From: Symsagittifera roscoffensis
Taxonomy: Eukaryota; Xenacoelomorpha; Acoela; Convolutidae
Assembly: GCF_963678635.1 (NCBI RefSeq)
Contig: NC_087065.1
Coordinates: 74,781,345-74,845,344 of the forward strand
DNA length: 64,000 bases
Direction: 5' to 3'
Under the pieces are notes generated by a model. The model was not told where the DNA came from and searched no databases. It worked only from the letters and a program-made list of their open reading frames with translations. Positions 1-9,825 of this stretch are shown in pieces. Every line of letters begins with the position of its first letter. The stretch's first letter is position 1. Both the position numbers and the translations under genes were made by a program.

Positions 1-1142
1 AAGGAAATTCGTGTAGATGTTTGAGGATTATTGGTAGTTGAAGGTTTTGTTGGGTTATCTTGGGATGATGTCGGTGAAGACTGACTTGGTGACTTTTGGG
101 TAGCAATTTTTGATAGCTTTTTGGTCTATTCTTCTAGTGAAAAAGTTAATGTTTATTAAAGTATTCTTCTAAGAAAAGAATTGGGAGGATTGTTGCTAGA
201 GCGAATGTGATGATTGCTTTCTTTATACATTTGCATATAGTCAAAATGAGGGATGATAGAAATGTTATGAAAATTACAAATAGTAGAAAAATATCAGTTC
301 TACTGAAAATAGTTCGTATCATTTAGACAATTTTATAAATCGTACCTGTGTATATAATCAAGGGTTTTTGAAAGTTGGAGAAATAGTTCGAATATAGTGT
401 AGAAAATTAAAAAAATATTACAAGAAATGATTAAGAGTATTAGAAAAGATTCAAGGATATCAAAAAGAAATATTATGAAAGTTTCAAGTATCGTAAAAAA
501 TTGTTTGAGGTTTGTGATAATTTTAGTGACTGTTTGATAGAAGAGCATTTAAGAAATGGCTTCGTGATCGAATATTTTTTGTTGTTTGGGGCAATTTTCA
601 AGTGTGGTCGGATTATTTATTAGTTTTTTGACAAGTGGGTTGAGTTTCGTAAAAAATTGTTGGGGGCAATTTTTATGGTGATCGGGAGGTCTTCTTTGTC
701 TTTATTTTCATTTGTCAAATGATCTGGGGTATTTTTGAGATTTTTATACTTTAGGCTAAATAAAATGGTCGTTCTTTTACTTTAGGCTAATTTAACATAT
801 TTGTTTGGGGGGTATTTGAGGGCTGAGTTGGGGAAATATTGTTGATCTTTGGTTTATTAGATAAGGGAGGGTTATGATATTATGGTGATATTTATTTTAG
901 TTGTCAAGTTGGAGTGGTTTGCTTATTTTTGACCTGGAGGTCGTAGAGTTATAGTTATAGATATGCCTGGAGTTTAATATTTTTCGTCTAGTTGGTTTGT
1001 GTTAAAGTTATAGAAGGTGACGGATTGGATGAATCCTATTGGCTAATTTTGAACTAGAATCGCTGCGTGTTTATCAGCATGTTATCTTGAAAAATGAAAG
1101 TGTGAAATGTTTCAGAGGTGCAAAGATTTTTAAATGTAGAAT
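1..1142. other. 3' non-coding part of element A
   Basis: No convincing gene. The plus strand is G/T-rich like the neighbouring integrase gene, so this is probably the 3' untranslated part of element A, possibly reaching into its 3' LTR. It holds short local duplications: a TTGGGGCAATTTT-like string near 583 and again near 660, and ACTTTAGGCTAA near 748 and 780. A 71-codon minus-strand ORF at 333-548 is very hydrophobic but has no other support. Confidence 0.5.
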
Positions 1143-2666
1143 TTAAGGTTGTTTTTGAAATTCAACTTTCTTTAATATTTTAGATTGTGGGATGAATACT
1201 TTATAATTTTTACGTGGTTGATTTCTAAGTCGTGAAGACTCTCTATGTTCTGATTTGTCGATTTGTTTTTGGGGTATTATTTGTTCTGTCATTTTTCTAT
1301 TTTTTCTTTCTTTTTGAGATGTATTTTGATCGAGATTTTTTGTATTGTTTTTTGTGGTGTTTGATTTTGTATTTTGATTTCCGAGGTGAATATCATTTTG
1401 TTCCTTTGTTATGTTGTCCGTATGTGGGTTATTTTGAATAACTTTTAAACCTGTAAAAGAATATAATTGAGTTAGTTCGCGGAGTGCGTATTCTTTTGGA
1501 TAATAAGGTAATAGGTTATTTCGGTGTTGAACGATTTCTTTTTTATCTGAGTCGGTGATTTTATATGTGACATCAGTGGGTTTTGCAATTATTTGGTATG
1601 GTCCTTTACGAAGGGGTTGTAACTTTTTTGAAATTCCTTTTTGAGTATTAAAATTGGGTATTAAAACAAATGTTCCAATTTTTAAATCGGAGGCTGGTGT
1701 AAAGCGTGAATTTATTTGTTCATTAATATTTTGCCTTTGTAACAACTTTTTTGTTACCTTTTGGTAAATTTCATTGTGTTTTTTATCTCTGTTTAAAATC
1801 CATTCGGTGTGTGTACCGGAGGCTAATTTAAGAATTTGTGGGTGATGAAAATGATCTTCATCGTGTGTATGTAATGGTAGGTTATAACAAATTGAGTCTT
1901 TATTTGGTTGACAATAACCTTGTGCGTTTTTATGAGAGTTTGCTGTAAACATTATTGGTTTGCGTGGCTTTTGGTTAAAAACCATTTCATATGGTGACAT
2001 TCCTAAAGTTGTCGTGATTTGTGAATTATATGCTAAGGGAAATAGTTTTACATCTGCTGACCATTCGGTATATCTTGTATCATTTCCATTGATGATACAT
2101 CTGAGGTATTCTTGTAATGAACGGTTCATACCTTCGACTAAGCCGTTTGTCCAAGGTGCGTGAGATGTACGTGGTTTGTGTTTAATGTTATATAAATGAC
2201 ATAGTGTGATGATTTCATTATTTATGAATTCTGTACCGTTGTCTGTAACTAAAATTTCTGGTAGTCCGAATTTTGCTATCCAGTGTTCATAGAGTGTTGT
2301 GTAAGCGTAATAAGCGTTACAATGTGGTACTGGGTTAAGTGCTACATAATGTGTAAATGCGTCAACAATTACCATAATGTAGGAGTTTCCTTCGGATGAG
2401 GGTGAAATTGGTCCTTTGGTATCAAATGAGATACGATGATTAAAGTACAAACTTTGTCCTTTAAAATCTTGTTTTTGTGCTATTTGTTTTTGATTTGGGT
2501 AAGGTTTATTTAGTTGACATACTATACAGTCATTGCATAGTACTTTTATCCAAATTGGTGCATTTGGGAAATAAAAGTTTTGTATAAAATTTGAATATGT
2601 TTTTTCTGATCCAGAGTGTCCTTTAATATTTTGTGTATGTGAAATATTAAAAGCTATAAGAATCAT
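1143..2666 (-). CDS. pol: Integrase of element A
   Basis: This 507-aa reading frame is the integrase part of Pol, which inserts the cDNA into host DNA. An N-terminal zinc-binding HHCC domain is visible: H10 and H17, then C44 and C47. The catalytic core has D82 (in SFDTKG), D142 (in TDNGTEF) and E178 (in TNGLVEG) with 35 residues between D142 and E178, the D,D35E arrangement of Ty3/gypsy and retroviral integrases. The basic, Asn/Gln-rich tail (about residues 410-507) is typical of a diverged integrase C-terminus. The first Met is not the true start: coding sequence continues upstream through 2667-3100 in the same frame, interrupted by a TGA. All catalytic residues are present, so the core could be functional if the upstream breaks are bypassed. 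Confidence 0.9.
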   Translation of the reverse strand: MILIAFNISHTQNIKGHSGSEKTYSNFIQNFYFPNAPIWIKVLCNDCIVCQLNKPYPNQKQIAQKQDFKGQSLYFNHRISFDTKGPISPSSEGNSYIMVIVDAFTHYVALNPVPHCNAYYAYTTLYEHWIAKFGLPEILVTDNGTEFINNEIITLCHLYNIKHKPRTSHAPWTNGLVEGMNRSLQEYLRCIINGNDTRYTEWSADVKLFPLAYNSQITTTLGMSPYEMVFNQKPRKPIMFTANSHKNAQGYCQPNKDSICYNLPLHTHDEDHFHHPQILKLASGTHTEWILNRDKKHNEIYQKVTKKLLQRQNINEQINSRFTPASDLKIGTFVLIPNFNTQKGISKKLQPLRKGPYQIIAKPTDVTYKITDSDKKEIVQHRNNLLPYYPKEYALRELTQLYSFTGLKVIQNNPHTDNITKEQNDIHLGNQNTKSNTTKNNTKNLDQNTSQKERKNRKMTEQIIPQKQIDKSEHRESSRLRNQPRKNYKVFIPQSKILKKVEFQKQP

Positions 2667-3100
2667 ACTTAAAGGGAGACAGGGAGCTGTAGATTCATTT
2701 AGTTTGTATTCTAGAAGGTCTGTGTTTTCGTTAATTGTTGTATTGTTGACTTTTCAAAAATATCGGAGGAGTGTTTTGTTTCCTAGAATAGTTGAATCTG
2801 CTTTGATAGGTTTAGTTTTATATTTGTGCCATGATTTCAGTTGTCGAATTACTGGGTCAAGGTTTTGATATTGTTTCAGTGTTGAAATTGTAATTGTTTC
2901 TGTTGGGGGAGAAAAATGTTTTCGATTTCTAATTTAGATAAGGGTATTGTGTCAAGTGGGTCATGGAGGTCAAAAACTTGATTTATTGTGTATTTTGAAT
3001 CGTTTGTTTGTGGTCCTGATAAGTTTATTTTATCAGTCAGATTTTCTTTTTCAATTAGTGGAAAATGGTCTTTTTTAGGCGGGTGTTGTTTTATTCTTTT
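2667..3100 (-). pseudogene. Broken linker between RNase H and integrase of element A
   Basis: Conceptual translation of this gap continues both neighbouring ORFs. From the RT side the frame goes on past a TAA at 3101-3103 for about 60 codons. A shift of one base near a T/C run (about 2912-2918) then moves into the integrase frame, which runs on except for a TGA at about 2755, followed by the leader of the HHCC domain. Ty3/gypsy pol genes normally encode RT, RNase H and integrase in one frame, so this stretch was coding in the parent element. It carries two stop codons and one frameshift. Point decay, homopolymer sequencing error, or recoding at the TAA are all possible. Confidence 0.65.
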
Positions 3101-5191
3101 TTATTGGGTGTTGTTTTTTATCCATTGTGAATATGGGATTGGTTTAAAAGTTGATGTTCCAAGTAGATCAACTTCATAGTGATTATTTTGACAATCTAAA
3201 TAAAGTGGGAAATGTTGTAAATTATTTATTTGTGATTGTTCAACGTCAGTTTTTACTGCATATTTGCATTCCAATCGGGGTGATGTTTCATTTTCTGCAA
3301 GGTAGAATTTTATGTTTTTGGGTATTTCAACTGTGGTTTTTCGTGTAAGTAATTCAGGTGGCGTATTTCGACTTAAGGTGTCTGGTAATGCAAGATTTTT
3401 TCCTGCGGTCCAAACTATATGTAAGTTTGGGAATTTCATTAAAATGAGTTGAAATCTATAAACTCGGTGGTTTGGATTAGACTTTTGTGTAAAAAGAAAG
3501 ATGATTGGTTTGTGGTCTGTGAATAGAACTGTGGGATGTTTTGATCCAAGTATCAGAAATTCATATTCTGTTAGTGTATATATTATGGCTGTACATTCTC
3601 TCATTAGAGTTGAGAGTCTTAGTTCTGCTTGAGTGAATAATCGAGAATTTGCTGATATGAGGTTCATTTTATTTGTACTATTATGTGATTGTAATAATGC
3701 TGCGCCGATGCCAAAGTTCGAAGCATCGCACATTGCATAAAATGGTTGATTTGAATCTGGAATTGTGTTTGAAATTTGTTCAGTTAGAAGTTTTTTAATT
3801 TCTTCAAATCGTGCTTGATGTTCTATATTCCATTCAAAATTATTTTGTTGTCTAAGTATGTTATAGAATGGTCGTAGATATAATTGCATTTTATAAACAT
3901 ATTTGCTTAAAAAGTTTAACATTCCAAGGAATTCTTGGATTTTCTTTTTATTTGTTGGTGGTTGGAGTTTTTGAATAGCGTCTATAAGTGATTTCAATGG
4001 AGTGATTGTTTTTCTTTCTATATTATGCCCTAAGAATTTAACTTTTGTCAAAAAGAAGTGTGATTTATCGGGGGCGGCCTTCAGATTTTCGTTCTGAAGT
4101 ATTTGGTGATATTGTTCTAAAACATTGAACATTTCCTCTTTTGTTTGTGATTGCATAAAAACATCGTCTAAATAGGTGATTGCGTTTTTCTTGAGTATTA
4201 GTGGTCGAAAAATTTTGCTCATAAAAGCTGAAAATGCTGCTGGTCCTATGGATATTCCATAGAATAAGCGGTTGAATTCGTATTGTTGATTTCCAATAAC
4301 AAATTGTGTTAAGCGTCGTGATTGTTCATCTAATGGCATTTGATTATATGCACTATTCATATCGGCGGTGGTAAAGTATTTTCCGTTTATTTTTGTTAAA
4401 ATAACTTGTATTGGTTCAATGGGCCAATTACACTTTGATTCATCTATGAGTGAGTTGAGGTATCTAGCATCGAGAACAATTTTTAATGATTCTCCTTTGG
4501 CTAGAATGATAACAGGGTTGATAAATGTGTTGCCTTTTGGTTGTTCCTCTTTGTTTACTGGTGATATAATGTTGTATTGTTCTAAAATGTCGAGTAATCT
4601 GTTCACTTTATCGTGTAAGTGAATTGGTACTTTACTTGCTCTTTGTTTTTTGAAAACTGCGTCTGGTTTTAATGGGAGATGTAGTGATGAGCTGATTTTG
4701 CCAACATCAAATTTGGATGTTGCATAGACTGATGAATATTTAATTAGCTGTTTTGCTAGTTTTTCAAATTCGTCTTGTGTTATTTGTGAATGTTGGAAAT
4801 TAAACATTGTTAAAAATTTCTGTTGATTCTCTGTGTAGTTACTTATGTTGAATGTAGGTTTGAAATATGGGGTTTTTGTGAAATAATCCGTATTTCTGTT
4901 TTCGTTACTTATTATATTATTTATAGATAATTCTTCATTAAGGATTGTGGATTGGCAAATATCTAGTAATTGGAGTATATTTTTTACACGATATGCTTTT
5001 TCGTGTATTGGTAATATTGTAGCGTTGGTTTCGCAATAGCCTAAAAGTCCTAAAGGTAATGTTACTTGGTAAGGTGTATTGTTGTATACATGTAAGGAAA
5101 TAATATCTGAATTCGAGTTTTTCAAATATTTTATTGATGAGATTGTGATTTTGAAAAACTTATGAATAGGTTTGAATTCAAAATCTGACAT
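3101..5191 (-). CDS. pol: Reverse transcriptase-RNase H of element A
   Basis: This 696-aa ORF carries the polymerase that copies element RNA into DNA. The RT palm is recognisable in order: a TADMNSAY-type motif A, the LFYGISIGPAAF block (motif B), and the active site YLDD at about residues 343-346 followed by the LGH block. RNase H follows, with the CDASNFG motif near residue 489 and FTDHKP near residue 559. About 80 residues of tail lead toward the integrase linker. The ORF lies in the same frame as the upstream protease ORF, from which it is separated only by one TAA at 5198-5200. The ATG at 5189-5191 is two codons after that stop, so either internal initiation or read-through could produce it. 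All RT and RNase H catalytic residues seen are intact. Confidence 0.92.
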   Translation of the reverse strand: MSDFEFKPIHKFFKITISSIKYLKNSNSDIISLHVYNNTPYQVTLPLGLLGYCETNATILPIHEKAYRVKNILQLLDICQSTILNEELSINNIISNENRNTDYFTKTPYFKPTFNISNYTENQQKFLTMFNFQHSQITQDEFEKLAKQLIKYSSVYATSKFDVGKISSSLHLPLKPDAVFKKQRASKVPIHLHDKVNRLLDILEQYNIISPVNKEEQPKGNTFINPVIILAKGESLKIVLDARYLNSLIDESKCNWPIEPIQVILTKINGKYFTTADMNSAYNQMPLDEQSRRLTQFVIGNQQYEFNRLFYGISIGPAAFSAFMSKIFRPLILKKNAITYLDDVFMQSQTKEEMFNVLEQYHQILQNENLKAAPDKSHFFLTKVKFLGHNIERKTITPLKSLIDAIQKLQPPTNKKKIQEFLGMLNFLSKYVYKMQLYLRPFYNILRQQNNFEWNIEHQARFEEIKKLLTEQISNTIPDSNQPFYAMCDASNFGIGAALLQSHNSTNKMNLISANSRLFTQAELRLSTLMRECTAIIYTLTEYEFLILGSKHPTVLFTDHKPIIFLFTQKSNPNHRVYRFQLILMKFPNLHIVWTAGKNLALPDTLSRNTPPELLTRKTTVEIPKNIKFYLAENETSPRLECKYAVKTDVEQSQINNLQHFPLYLDCQNNHYEVDLLGTSTFKPIPYSQWIKNNTQ

Positions 5192-5197
5192 ATAAAA

Positions 5198-6934
5198 TTA
5201 TTGTTTGTTTTGTTTTTTATCATATTGGTGAACTTGTTTGATTGAAAAATTATAGATGTTTCCTGATAGTGGTTTCAAGTGTTTTCTTTGTTGGTTATAT
5301 ATTGGGTAAAATTTTGAAAAAAATGGTGGTTGTTTATTTAATCTTTGAAAAAATGTTAGGGATGTGTCTGTTGTTTTTGTATATTTATCTTTGATTAATA
5401 TTTTACTATTCAAGATGTTGATTGTTGGTATATATTTAGAGATAAATGGTATTCCAATGATATTATGTTTAATATCAGTGATATGGAATATTTGTTTAAA
5501 TGGTTTGGTTAAAATTTTGTTTTGCTCCATTGTTCTTGTGGGGAGAAGAAATAATTGAATTTTTCCGTAGTTTAGTAATGTTGATCCTTGTGCTGTTGCT
5601 AGTTTGCTGGAGGTTTCAAGAGGTGTTAGCTTTGGGTGTAAGGTTTTTATTTCATTCCATGTGGGAATGTTTATTATATTTGATTCTGCTCCTGAATCAA
5701 TTAAAAAATCAATTTCAAGATCTGGTGGTTGAAATTCTTTGCTTTTTGGACTTTCCAAAAGAAATGGTATTGTCCAAATTTTTTCTTTGGGTTGTTCTTT
5801 TTGTATGTTTTGATAGATGTGATTTGTATTCAAGCATTTTGTTTTTTCTTTCTCATTGGGTTGGTTTGTAGTGTTAATTTCATTAGTTTTTTGTGTCGTC
5901 GGTGTGGAATGGACGGGTTCAATATAATAATTGTGAAGGAGTTCTGATTGATTTTCATATATGTGTGATGAAAAAGGTTCTTCATATATAACAGGTTCAT
6001 AGTCATTTTCGACTTTTATCATGTTGATGGAGAGAGTGTTTTCTGCATCGCTTTCTGAATCTGATGATCCACAGTTTATTTGGTTGAGTTGTAACGTATC
6101 AGTTACTGTGTCATCAATACCTGGAGGGTCTGATGTTGTTTCTGGATTAGATTGTACTTGATTAATATGTCTTTGATGTTTAGGTGTACTACTTCTGTGG
6201 CGATTATTAGAATTATTATAGTTATTATTATTCCGGTGTGGTGATTGGGAATAATTTCTATAACGATTATTATAACTTGAGTGTCGATTTTGTGAATTAT
6301 TTCGCGATCTGTTTTGGTAATTATTGTTTGGTCTGTTATAGTTCGATCTATTATATGAGTTATTCCTTGATTGATTGTTCGGGTAATTCTGGTTTCGGTT
6401 GTTTGAATAACTTCTATTCCGATTATTTGAGTAGTTTCTATTCCTATTGTATGATGAATTTCGTGATTGATTGTTTGGATAATAATTATTTCTTGATTGG
6501 GAATTAGATCTAGAAACAAATCGTTGTGTATTTGAATGTGATCTGGAGTAGTTATTTCGACTATTTGGTCTATTGTAGTGATTTTGTGATGAATTATGCG
6601 TGTTTCTTCGTTCTGGTGATCTTCCTCTATAACTTGAGTTATATGGTGATTGATTTCTTGTATAATTTGTATTGTTCGGGAGTGGTTTTCCTGAACTGTT
6701 GTTGCTGTAGACTGTTTTGTTCGGTATATTTTGATCTTTTTTCATGTATTGATAGAATGATTTATTTGGTTCTTTATATTTTTGAGGTTTATTTTGATTG
6801 TCTTTTTTTTTGTCTACATTCAGAAATACTATGTCCGTATCGTCGGCAATAATTACACCATTTTTTGAAAGATGGTTTGCCTTTAAATTTTGGGTGTTTT
6901 TCGTAAATATTGAGTATTTCAGTGATTTTTTCAA
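5198..6934 (-). CDS. pro: Protease ORF of element A with Arg/Asn/Ser-rich N-terminal linker
   Basis: This 578-aa ORF overlaps the end of gag by about 146 bases in the +1 frame, so it is probably made as a Gag-Pro fusion by frameshifting, or was shifted by an indel. Residues about 60-260 are low-complexity repeats of Asn, Arg, Ser and Tyr (units such as YNRNRNYSNN), predicted to be disordered and basic, which suggests nucleic-acid binding. An acidic, Asn-rich stretch follows. The retropepsin active site is IDSGAES near residue 412, with a second conserved block (HNIIGIPF) about 90 residues later, matching an aspartic protease of LTR elements. The Met at 6934 is probably not used if frameshifting is the route. 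The ORF ends at a TAA directly before the RT ORF in the same frame. Confidence 0.85.
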   Translation of the reverse strand: MKKSLKYSIFTKNTQNLKANHLSKNGVIIADDTDIVFLNVDKKKDNQNKPQKYKEPNKSFYQYMKKDQNIPNKTVYSNNSSGKPLPNNTNYTRNQSPYNSSYRGRSPERRNTHNSSQNHYNRPNSRNNYSRSHSNTQRFVSRSNSQSRNNYYPNNQSRNSSYNRNRNYSNNRNRSYSNNRNQNYPNNQSRNNSYNRSNYNRPNNNYQNRSRNNSQNRHSSYNNRYRNYSQSPHRNNNNYNNSNNRHRSSTPKHQRHINQVQSNPETTSDPPGIDDTVTDTLQLNQINCGSSDSESDAENTLSINMIKVENDYEPVIYEEPFSSHIYENQSELLHNYYIEPVHSTPTTQKTNEINTTNQPNEKEKTKCLNTNHIYQNIQKEQPKEKIWTIPFLLESPKSKEFQPPDLEIDFLIDSGAESNIINIPTWNEIKTLHPKLTPLETSSKLATAQGSTLLNYGKIQLFLLPTRTMEQNKILTKPFKQIFHITDIKHNIIGIPFISKYIPTINILNSKILIKDKYTKTTDTSLTFFQRLNKQPPFFSKFYPIYNQQRKHLKPLSGNIYNFSIKQVHQYDKKQNKQ

Positions 6935-9383
6935 CGAGATCTGTATCTGATTCCTGTATATTGTTTATATTTGTGGAAGCTGTTTCAATTCTGTTAACAT
7001 ATTGTAATTTCAGATTTTCCGTTTCTTCGAGTTTCATTGTGATTTCTGCTTGTTCTAGTTTGTCTACTAGTTTTCGAAAATCTAAATCGGGTTCTCGAAT
7101 TGACGAAGGATGGGATGCTCTCTTTTTTATTGCTATTTTCCTTAATTGTGGTGTTAAGGTCATCATTAAGATTTCTGTCATCTTTGTGTTTTTATAGTCA
7201 TGTGTATTTAATGAATATGCTTTTCGAACTAGTGTTTCGATTCGTACTGCTAATTGCTTGATGGTTTCGTTTGGTAATCTGCGAATTTCATTACATAAAA
7301 CTCTTTGTTGTTGTTTGTTTCTTTCGGAGTCAAACATTTTTGAAAATTCTTGTGTAAATCTTTTCCAATTTGATTTTATTTCTATAGGCAATACTGAAAA
7401 CCATTTTTGGGCTGCGCCATCTAGAGTTGTTTGTATTAACGCTGTGCGTCGATGTATCCAGTTTTGATGTAGTGGCGTATTAATTGGTTCAGGTCCTATA
7501 TTTAAAATCAAATTTGCTGTGACTGCATTTAAATAGTCTTCTACAGAATATTCAGGGTCTGTTCCTGTGAATACCATTAAAGGTTTATTTGATGTTATTG
7601 ATGATCCACCCATAAGGTATGGATTCATCGTCATTTGTAATGATTCTGCTGCATTTGGCATTTGAGAAAAATTTGAAAGTTGATTTCTTGTTATTTCGTG
7701 TTGTTGAAGATAATATGGGAGTGGTATTTCATTTTGCATTTGTGCTGGTTGGTACGAGTTTGCAATCATTGGGTTTTGTTGCTGAATTGGTTGAAAAGAT
7801 TTATTAATTGGGTTTTGTTGTTGAATTGGTTGTTGAATTTGTGTATCTATTGGTTGTGGAGAAAAAATTCTATGATATGTATGTCGTTTCTGTATTCCTT
7901 GTCCACGATATTCTTGATTATAGGGTGTAAATATCTCTGGTTGTAAGAAATCATCATCTGAGGATAAGTAATCCATTTGATAAGATGTTTGTTTTTTATT
8001 TTTATTTTGTTGAAAAAATGGATAGTTTTCACTACGATCCTGTGGAGGATGTAAATTTGTTTGGAAATTTACTGAATTAGGTGGTGCCATTGGGTTATCC
8101 CAGTTTCGAGATCTTGTATAATTACTAAAGTTTTTTTGTGGTTGATAATTTGTTTTTGATGGATGTGTGTAATTATAATTATGGTCTGCAAAGTTGTTTC
8201 TAGTGAACGTTTTGCGTGTTTTTGGCGGTATTGTCATGGGTCTGTATGTTTGGTAATCCATGTGTGAATATTTTGGAGCAACCGAAGGTTTAACGGTTGA
8301 TTGTAATGTTACCTGTGTTTGTGAAGAATTTGTATTTCTTGGTGTTGTTAAGTTTGGACGTATTGGTGAAATACTTTGTTGTGCAGTTGTTGTGTGTACG
8401 ATTTCTTCATTTATGAAGTGTGATGGTGTCTGGATATCTTGTTGAGTAAGATTCCTAGTTCCATTGAGGTTTTCATTGTGTATGACTGTAGAGTTTAAAC
8501 TATTATTTTGCATATCGGGTAAAAATGTATTATAGTTTAATGGTGTTGCATCAATGGTTAATGGTATTACTCGTACATAATCTCTTACATAAGATATCGT
8601 ACTTATTGCTTGACTTGAGATTGATTGTGGGAAGTTTATGAATGCGGGATGAGACCATTCGGGGTCCCAAACATAGTCTGATTGTTCTGTGATGGCAGTA
8701 TCATCGTTTGAGTTTTGGGGTCTAAAATTTTTTCTTGCTTGTGAAATTAAATCAATATTATGTGTGAAATAATCTATTATGAACCATGCCAAGATTTTTT
8801 GTAAGTCGTGTTTTGTATGTTGTGAAACTTCATCTTTCGTGAAATTTTCTTTAATTATATTTAGAAAACTAGAGAGTAGTGTGATTTCATGTCGTACTCT
8901 TATATGTTTAGATGTTTCTGTCGGTGAGACATTTGGTATCTGGATTTCGTTTTCTAATATCGAGATATAACTATATATTATCGCAAAAACTTCATTGGTG
9001 AATATGGAGTTTGCTCTTTGTGAGTTATGATATTGGATGCGTTTTATATATTCTGAGAATACTTTTGAGAATTCTAAATCAGGGTCGTCTGTTTGAATTA
9101 TATATTTACTGTGATTCTGGTTTGGTGAGCTGAATTCTATGGAGTAGATTCCGTATTGTTGTGTTAGGTTACATATATCTTTTAGATAGTGATCGATAAT
9201 TTGTCTTTTGATTTTTACATCTGGGAACTCTGTTTTAGATGGACTGATTCCGGGTTCAAACAAATTTAAGAGTAAATTTTTGCAGAATATATGCTGTCCT
9301 CTATCAGTGGTTGCATCTACGATAAAGGGGAAAATATCATCATCATCTGTACTTTCTTCACCTGGGGTGTGCGTTGAGCTCAT
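6789..9383 (-). CDS. gag: Gag of element A
   Basis: An 864-aa structural protein that would form the particle and package RNA. It is longer than most Ty3/gypsy Gags, with an N-terminal region of about 540 residues that I do not recognise, followed by Gln/Pro/Asn-rich repeats (QQNPINKSFQPIQQQNP-like, about 515-545). The capsid-like retrotransposon gag domain is at about residues 600-760, recognisable by DGAAQKWF and the downstream helical segments. A CCHC zinc knuckle sits at the C-terminus (C843, C846, H851, C856), as in retroviral nucleocapsids. The start is an ATG at 9381-9383, which overlaps the end of the upstream ORF0 by 26 bases. No internal stops are present. Confidence 0.88.
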   Translation of the reverse strand: MSSTHTPGEESTDDDDIFPFIVDATTDRGQHIFCKNLLLNLFEPGISPSKTEFPDVKIKRQIIDHYLKDICNLTQQYGIYSIEFSSPNQNHSKYIIQTDDPDLEFSKVFSEYIKRIQYHNSQRANSIFTNEVFAIIYSYISILENEIQIPNVSPTETSKHIRVRHEITLLSSFLNIIKENFTKDEVSQHTKHDLQKILAWFIIDYFTHNIDLISQARKNFRPQNSNDDTAITEQSDYVWDPEWSHPAFINFPQSISSQAISTISYVRDYVRVIPLTIDATPLNYNTFLPDMQNNSLNSTVIHNENLNGTRNLTQQDIQTPSHFINEEIVHTTTAQQSISPIRPNLTTPRNTNSSQTQVTLQSTVKPSVAPKYSHMDYQTYRPMTIPPKTRKTFTRNNFADHNYNYTHPSKTNYQPQKNFSNYTRSRNWDNPMAPPNSVNFQTNLHPPQDRSENYPFFQQNKNKKQTSYQMDYLSSDDDFLQPEIFTPYNQEYRGQGIQKRHTYHRIFSPQPIDTQIQQPIQQQNPINKSFQPIQQQNPMIANSYQPAQMQNEIPLPYYLQQHEITRNQLSNFSQMPNAAESLQMTMNPYLMGGSSITSNKPLMVFTGTDPEYSVEDYLNAVTANLILNIGPEPINTPLHQNWIHRRTALIQTTLDGAAQKWFSVLPIEIKSNWKRFTQEFSKMFDSERNKQQQRVLCNEIRRLPNETIKQLAVRIETLVRKAYSLNTHDYKNTKMTEILMMTLTPQLRKIAIKKRASHPSSIREPDLDFRKLVDKLEQAEITMKLEETENLKLQYVNRIETASTNINNIQESDTDLVEKITEILNIYEKHPKFKGKPSFKKWCNYCRRYGHSISECRQKKRQSK

Positions 9384-9825
9384 TTTTTCGTTCGATGACT
9401 GTTAATATGTAATTATCAATGTGTCTAATTGGTTGATTCCAATTGTATAAATGTACTGGTTTGTGTTTATACTGCTTTTTTATTCTTCTTTTTCCTCTTT
9501 TTGATGAATTTGAAGTTGTTTCTGAGTCAGAGAAATATAATTGATCGTGAATTGGGCAATTTTTATCTATTGATTCTTTTAGTTTATAAAGTTCGTCTAA
9601 ACTGTTGGTTTCTGATTCTGAAAATGCGTTTCGATTTTTTGAAAATCTTTTTCGTGTTATTTGTCTTTGTTTAGTTATTATTTTTCTCTTTAATGTTTGT
9701 CGTTTTGTTCTAATGTATCCAACTGTTTGTGTATGAGGTGTGATTACAAGGTCGTATTTTTTGTTATTTATTTCACAATTGTGTAAAACGATTGTTTGTT
9801 TATTTCCTAGGTTTTTAAATGACAT
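9358..9825 (-). CDS. ORF0 of element A, unknown function
   Basis: A 155-aa ORF upstream of gag whose last 26 bases overlap the gag start in another frame. I recognise no domain. The middle (about residues 38-70) is strongly basic, with many Lys and Arg, followed by an acidic, Ser-rich segment and a second basic patch (KRGKRRIKKQ). It may be a small nucleic-acid-binding or localisation protein, or an N-terminal extension of Gag joined by a +1 shift, since the gag frame is +1 relative to it. Supporting a real gene: it is open for its whole length in AT-rich DNA where stop codons are frequent, and it abuts gag tightly. Confidence 0.55.
   Translation of the reverse strand: MSFKNLGNKQTIVLHNCEINNKKYDLVITPHTQTVGYIRTKRQTLKRKIITKQRQITRKRFSKNRNAFSESETNSLDELYKLKESIDKNCPIHDQLYFSDSETTSNSSKRGKRRIKKQYKHKPVHLYNWNQPIRHIDNYILTVIERKNELNAHPR

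Noticed and set aside
333-548. Very hydrophobic 71-codon minus-strand ORF downstream of element A integrase, considered as an env transmembrane remnant
   Set aside because: It is short, Phe/Ile/Leu-rich as expected from T-rich DNA, has no flanking env-like sequence, and shows no signal peptide or cleavage site.
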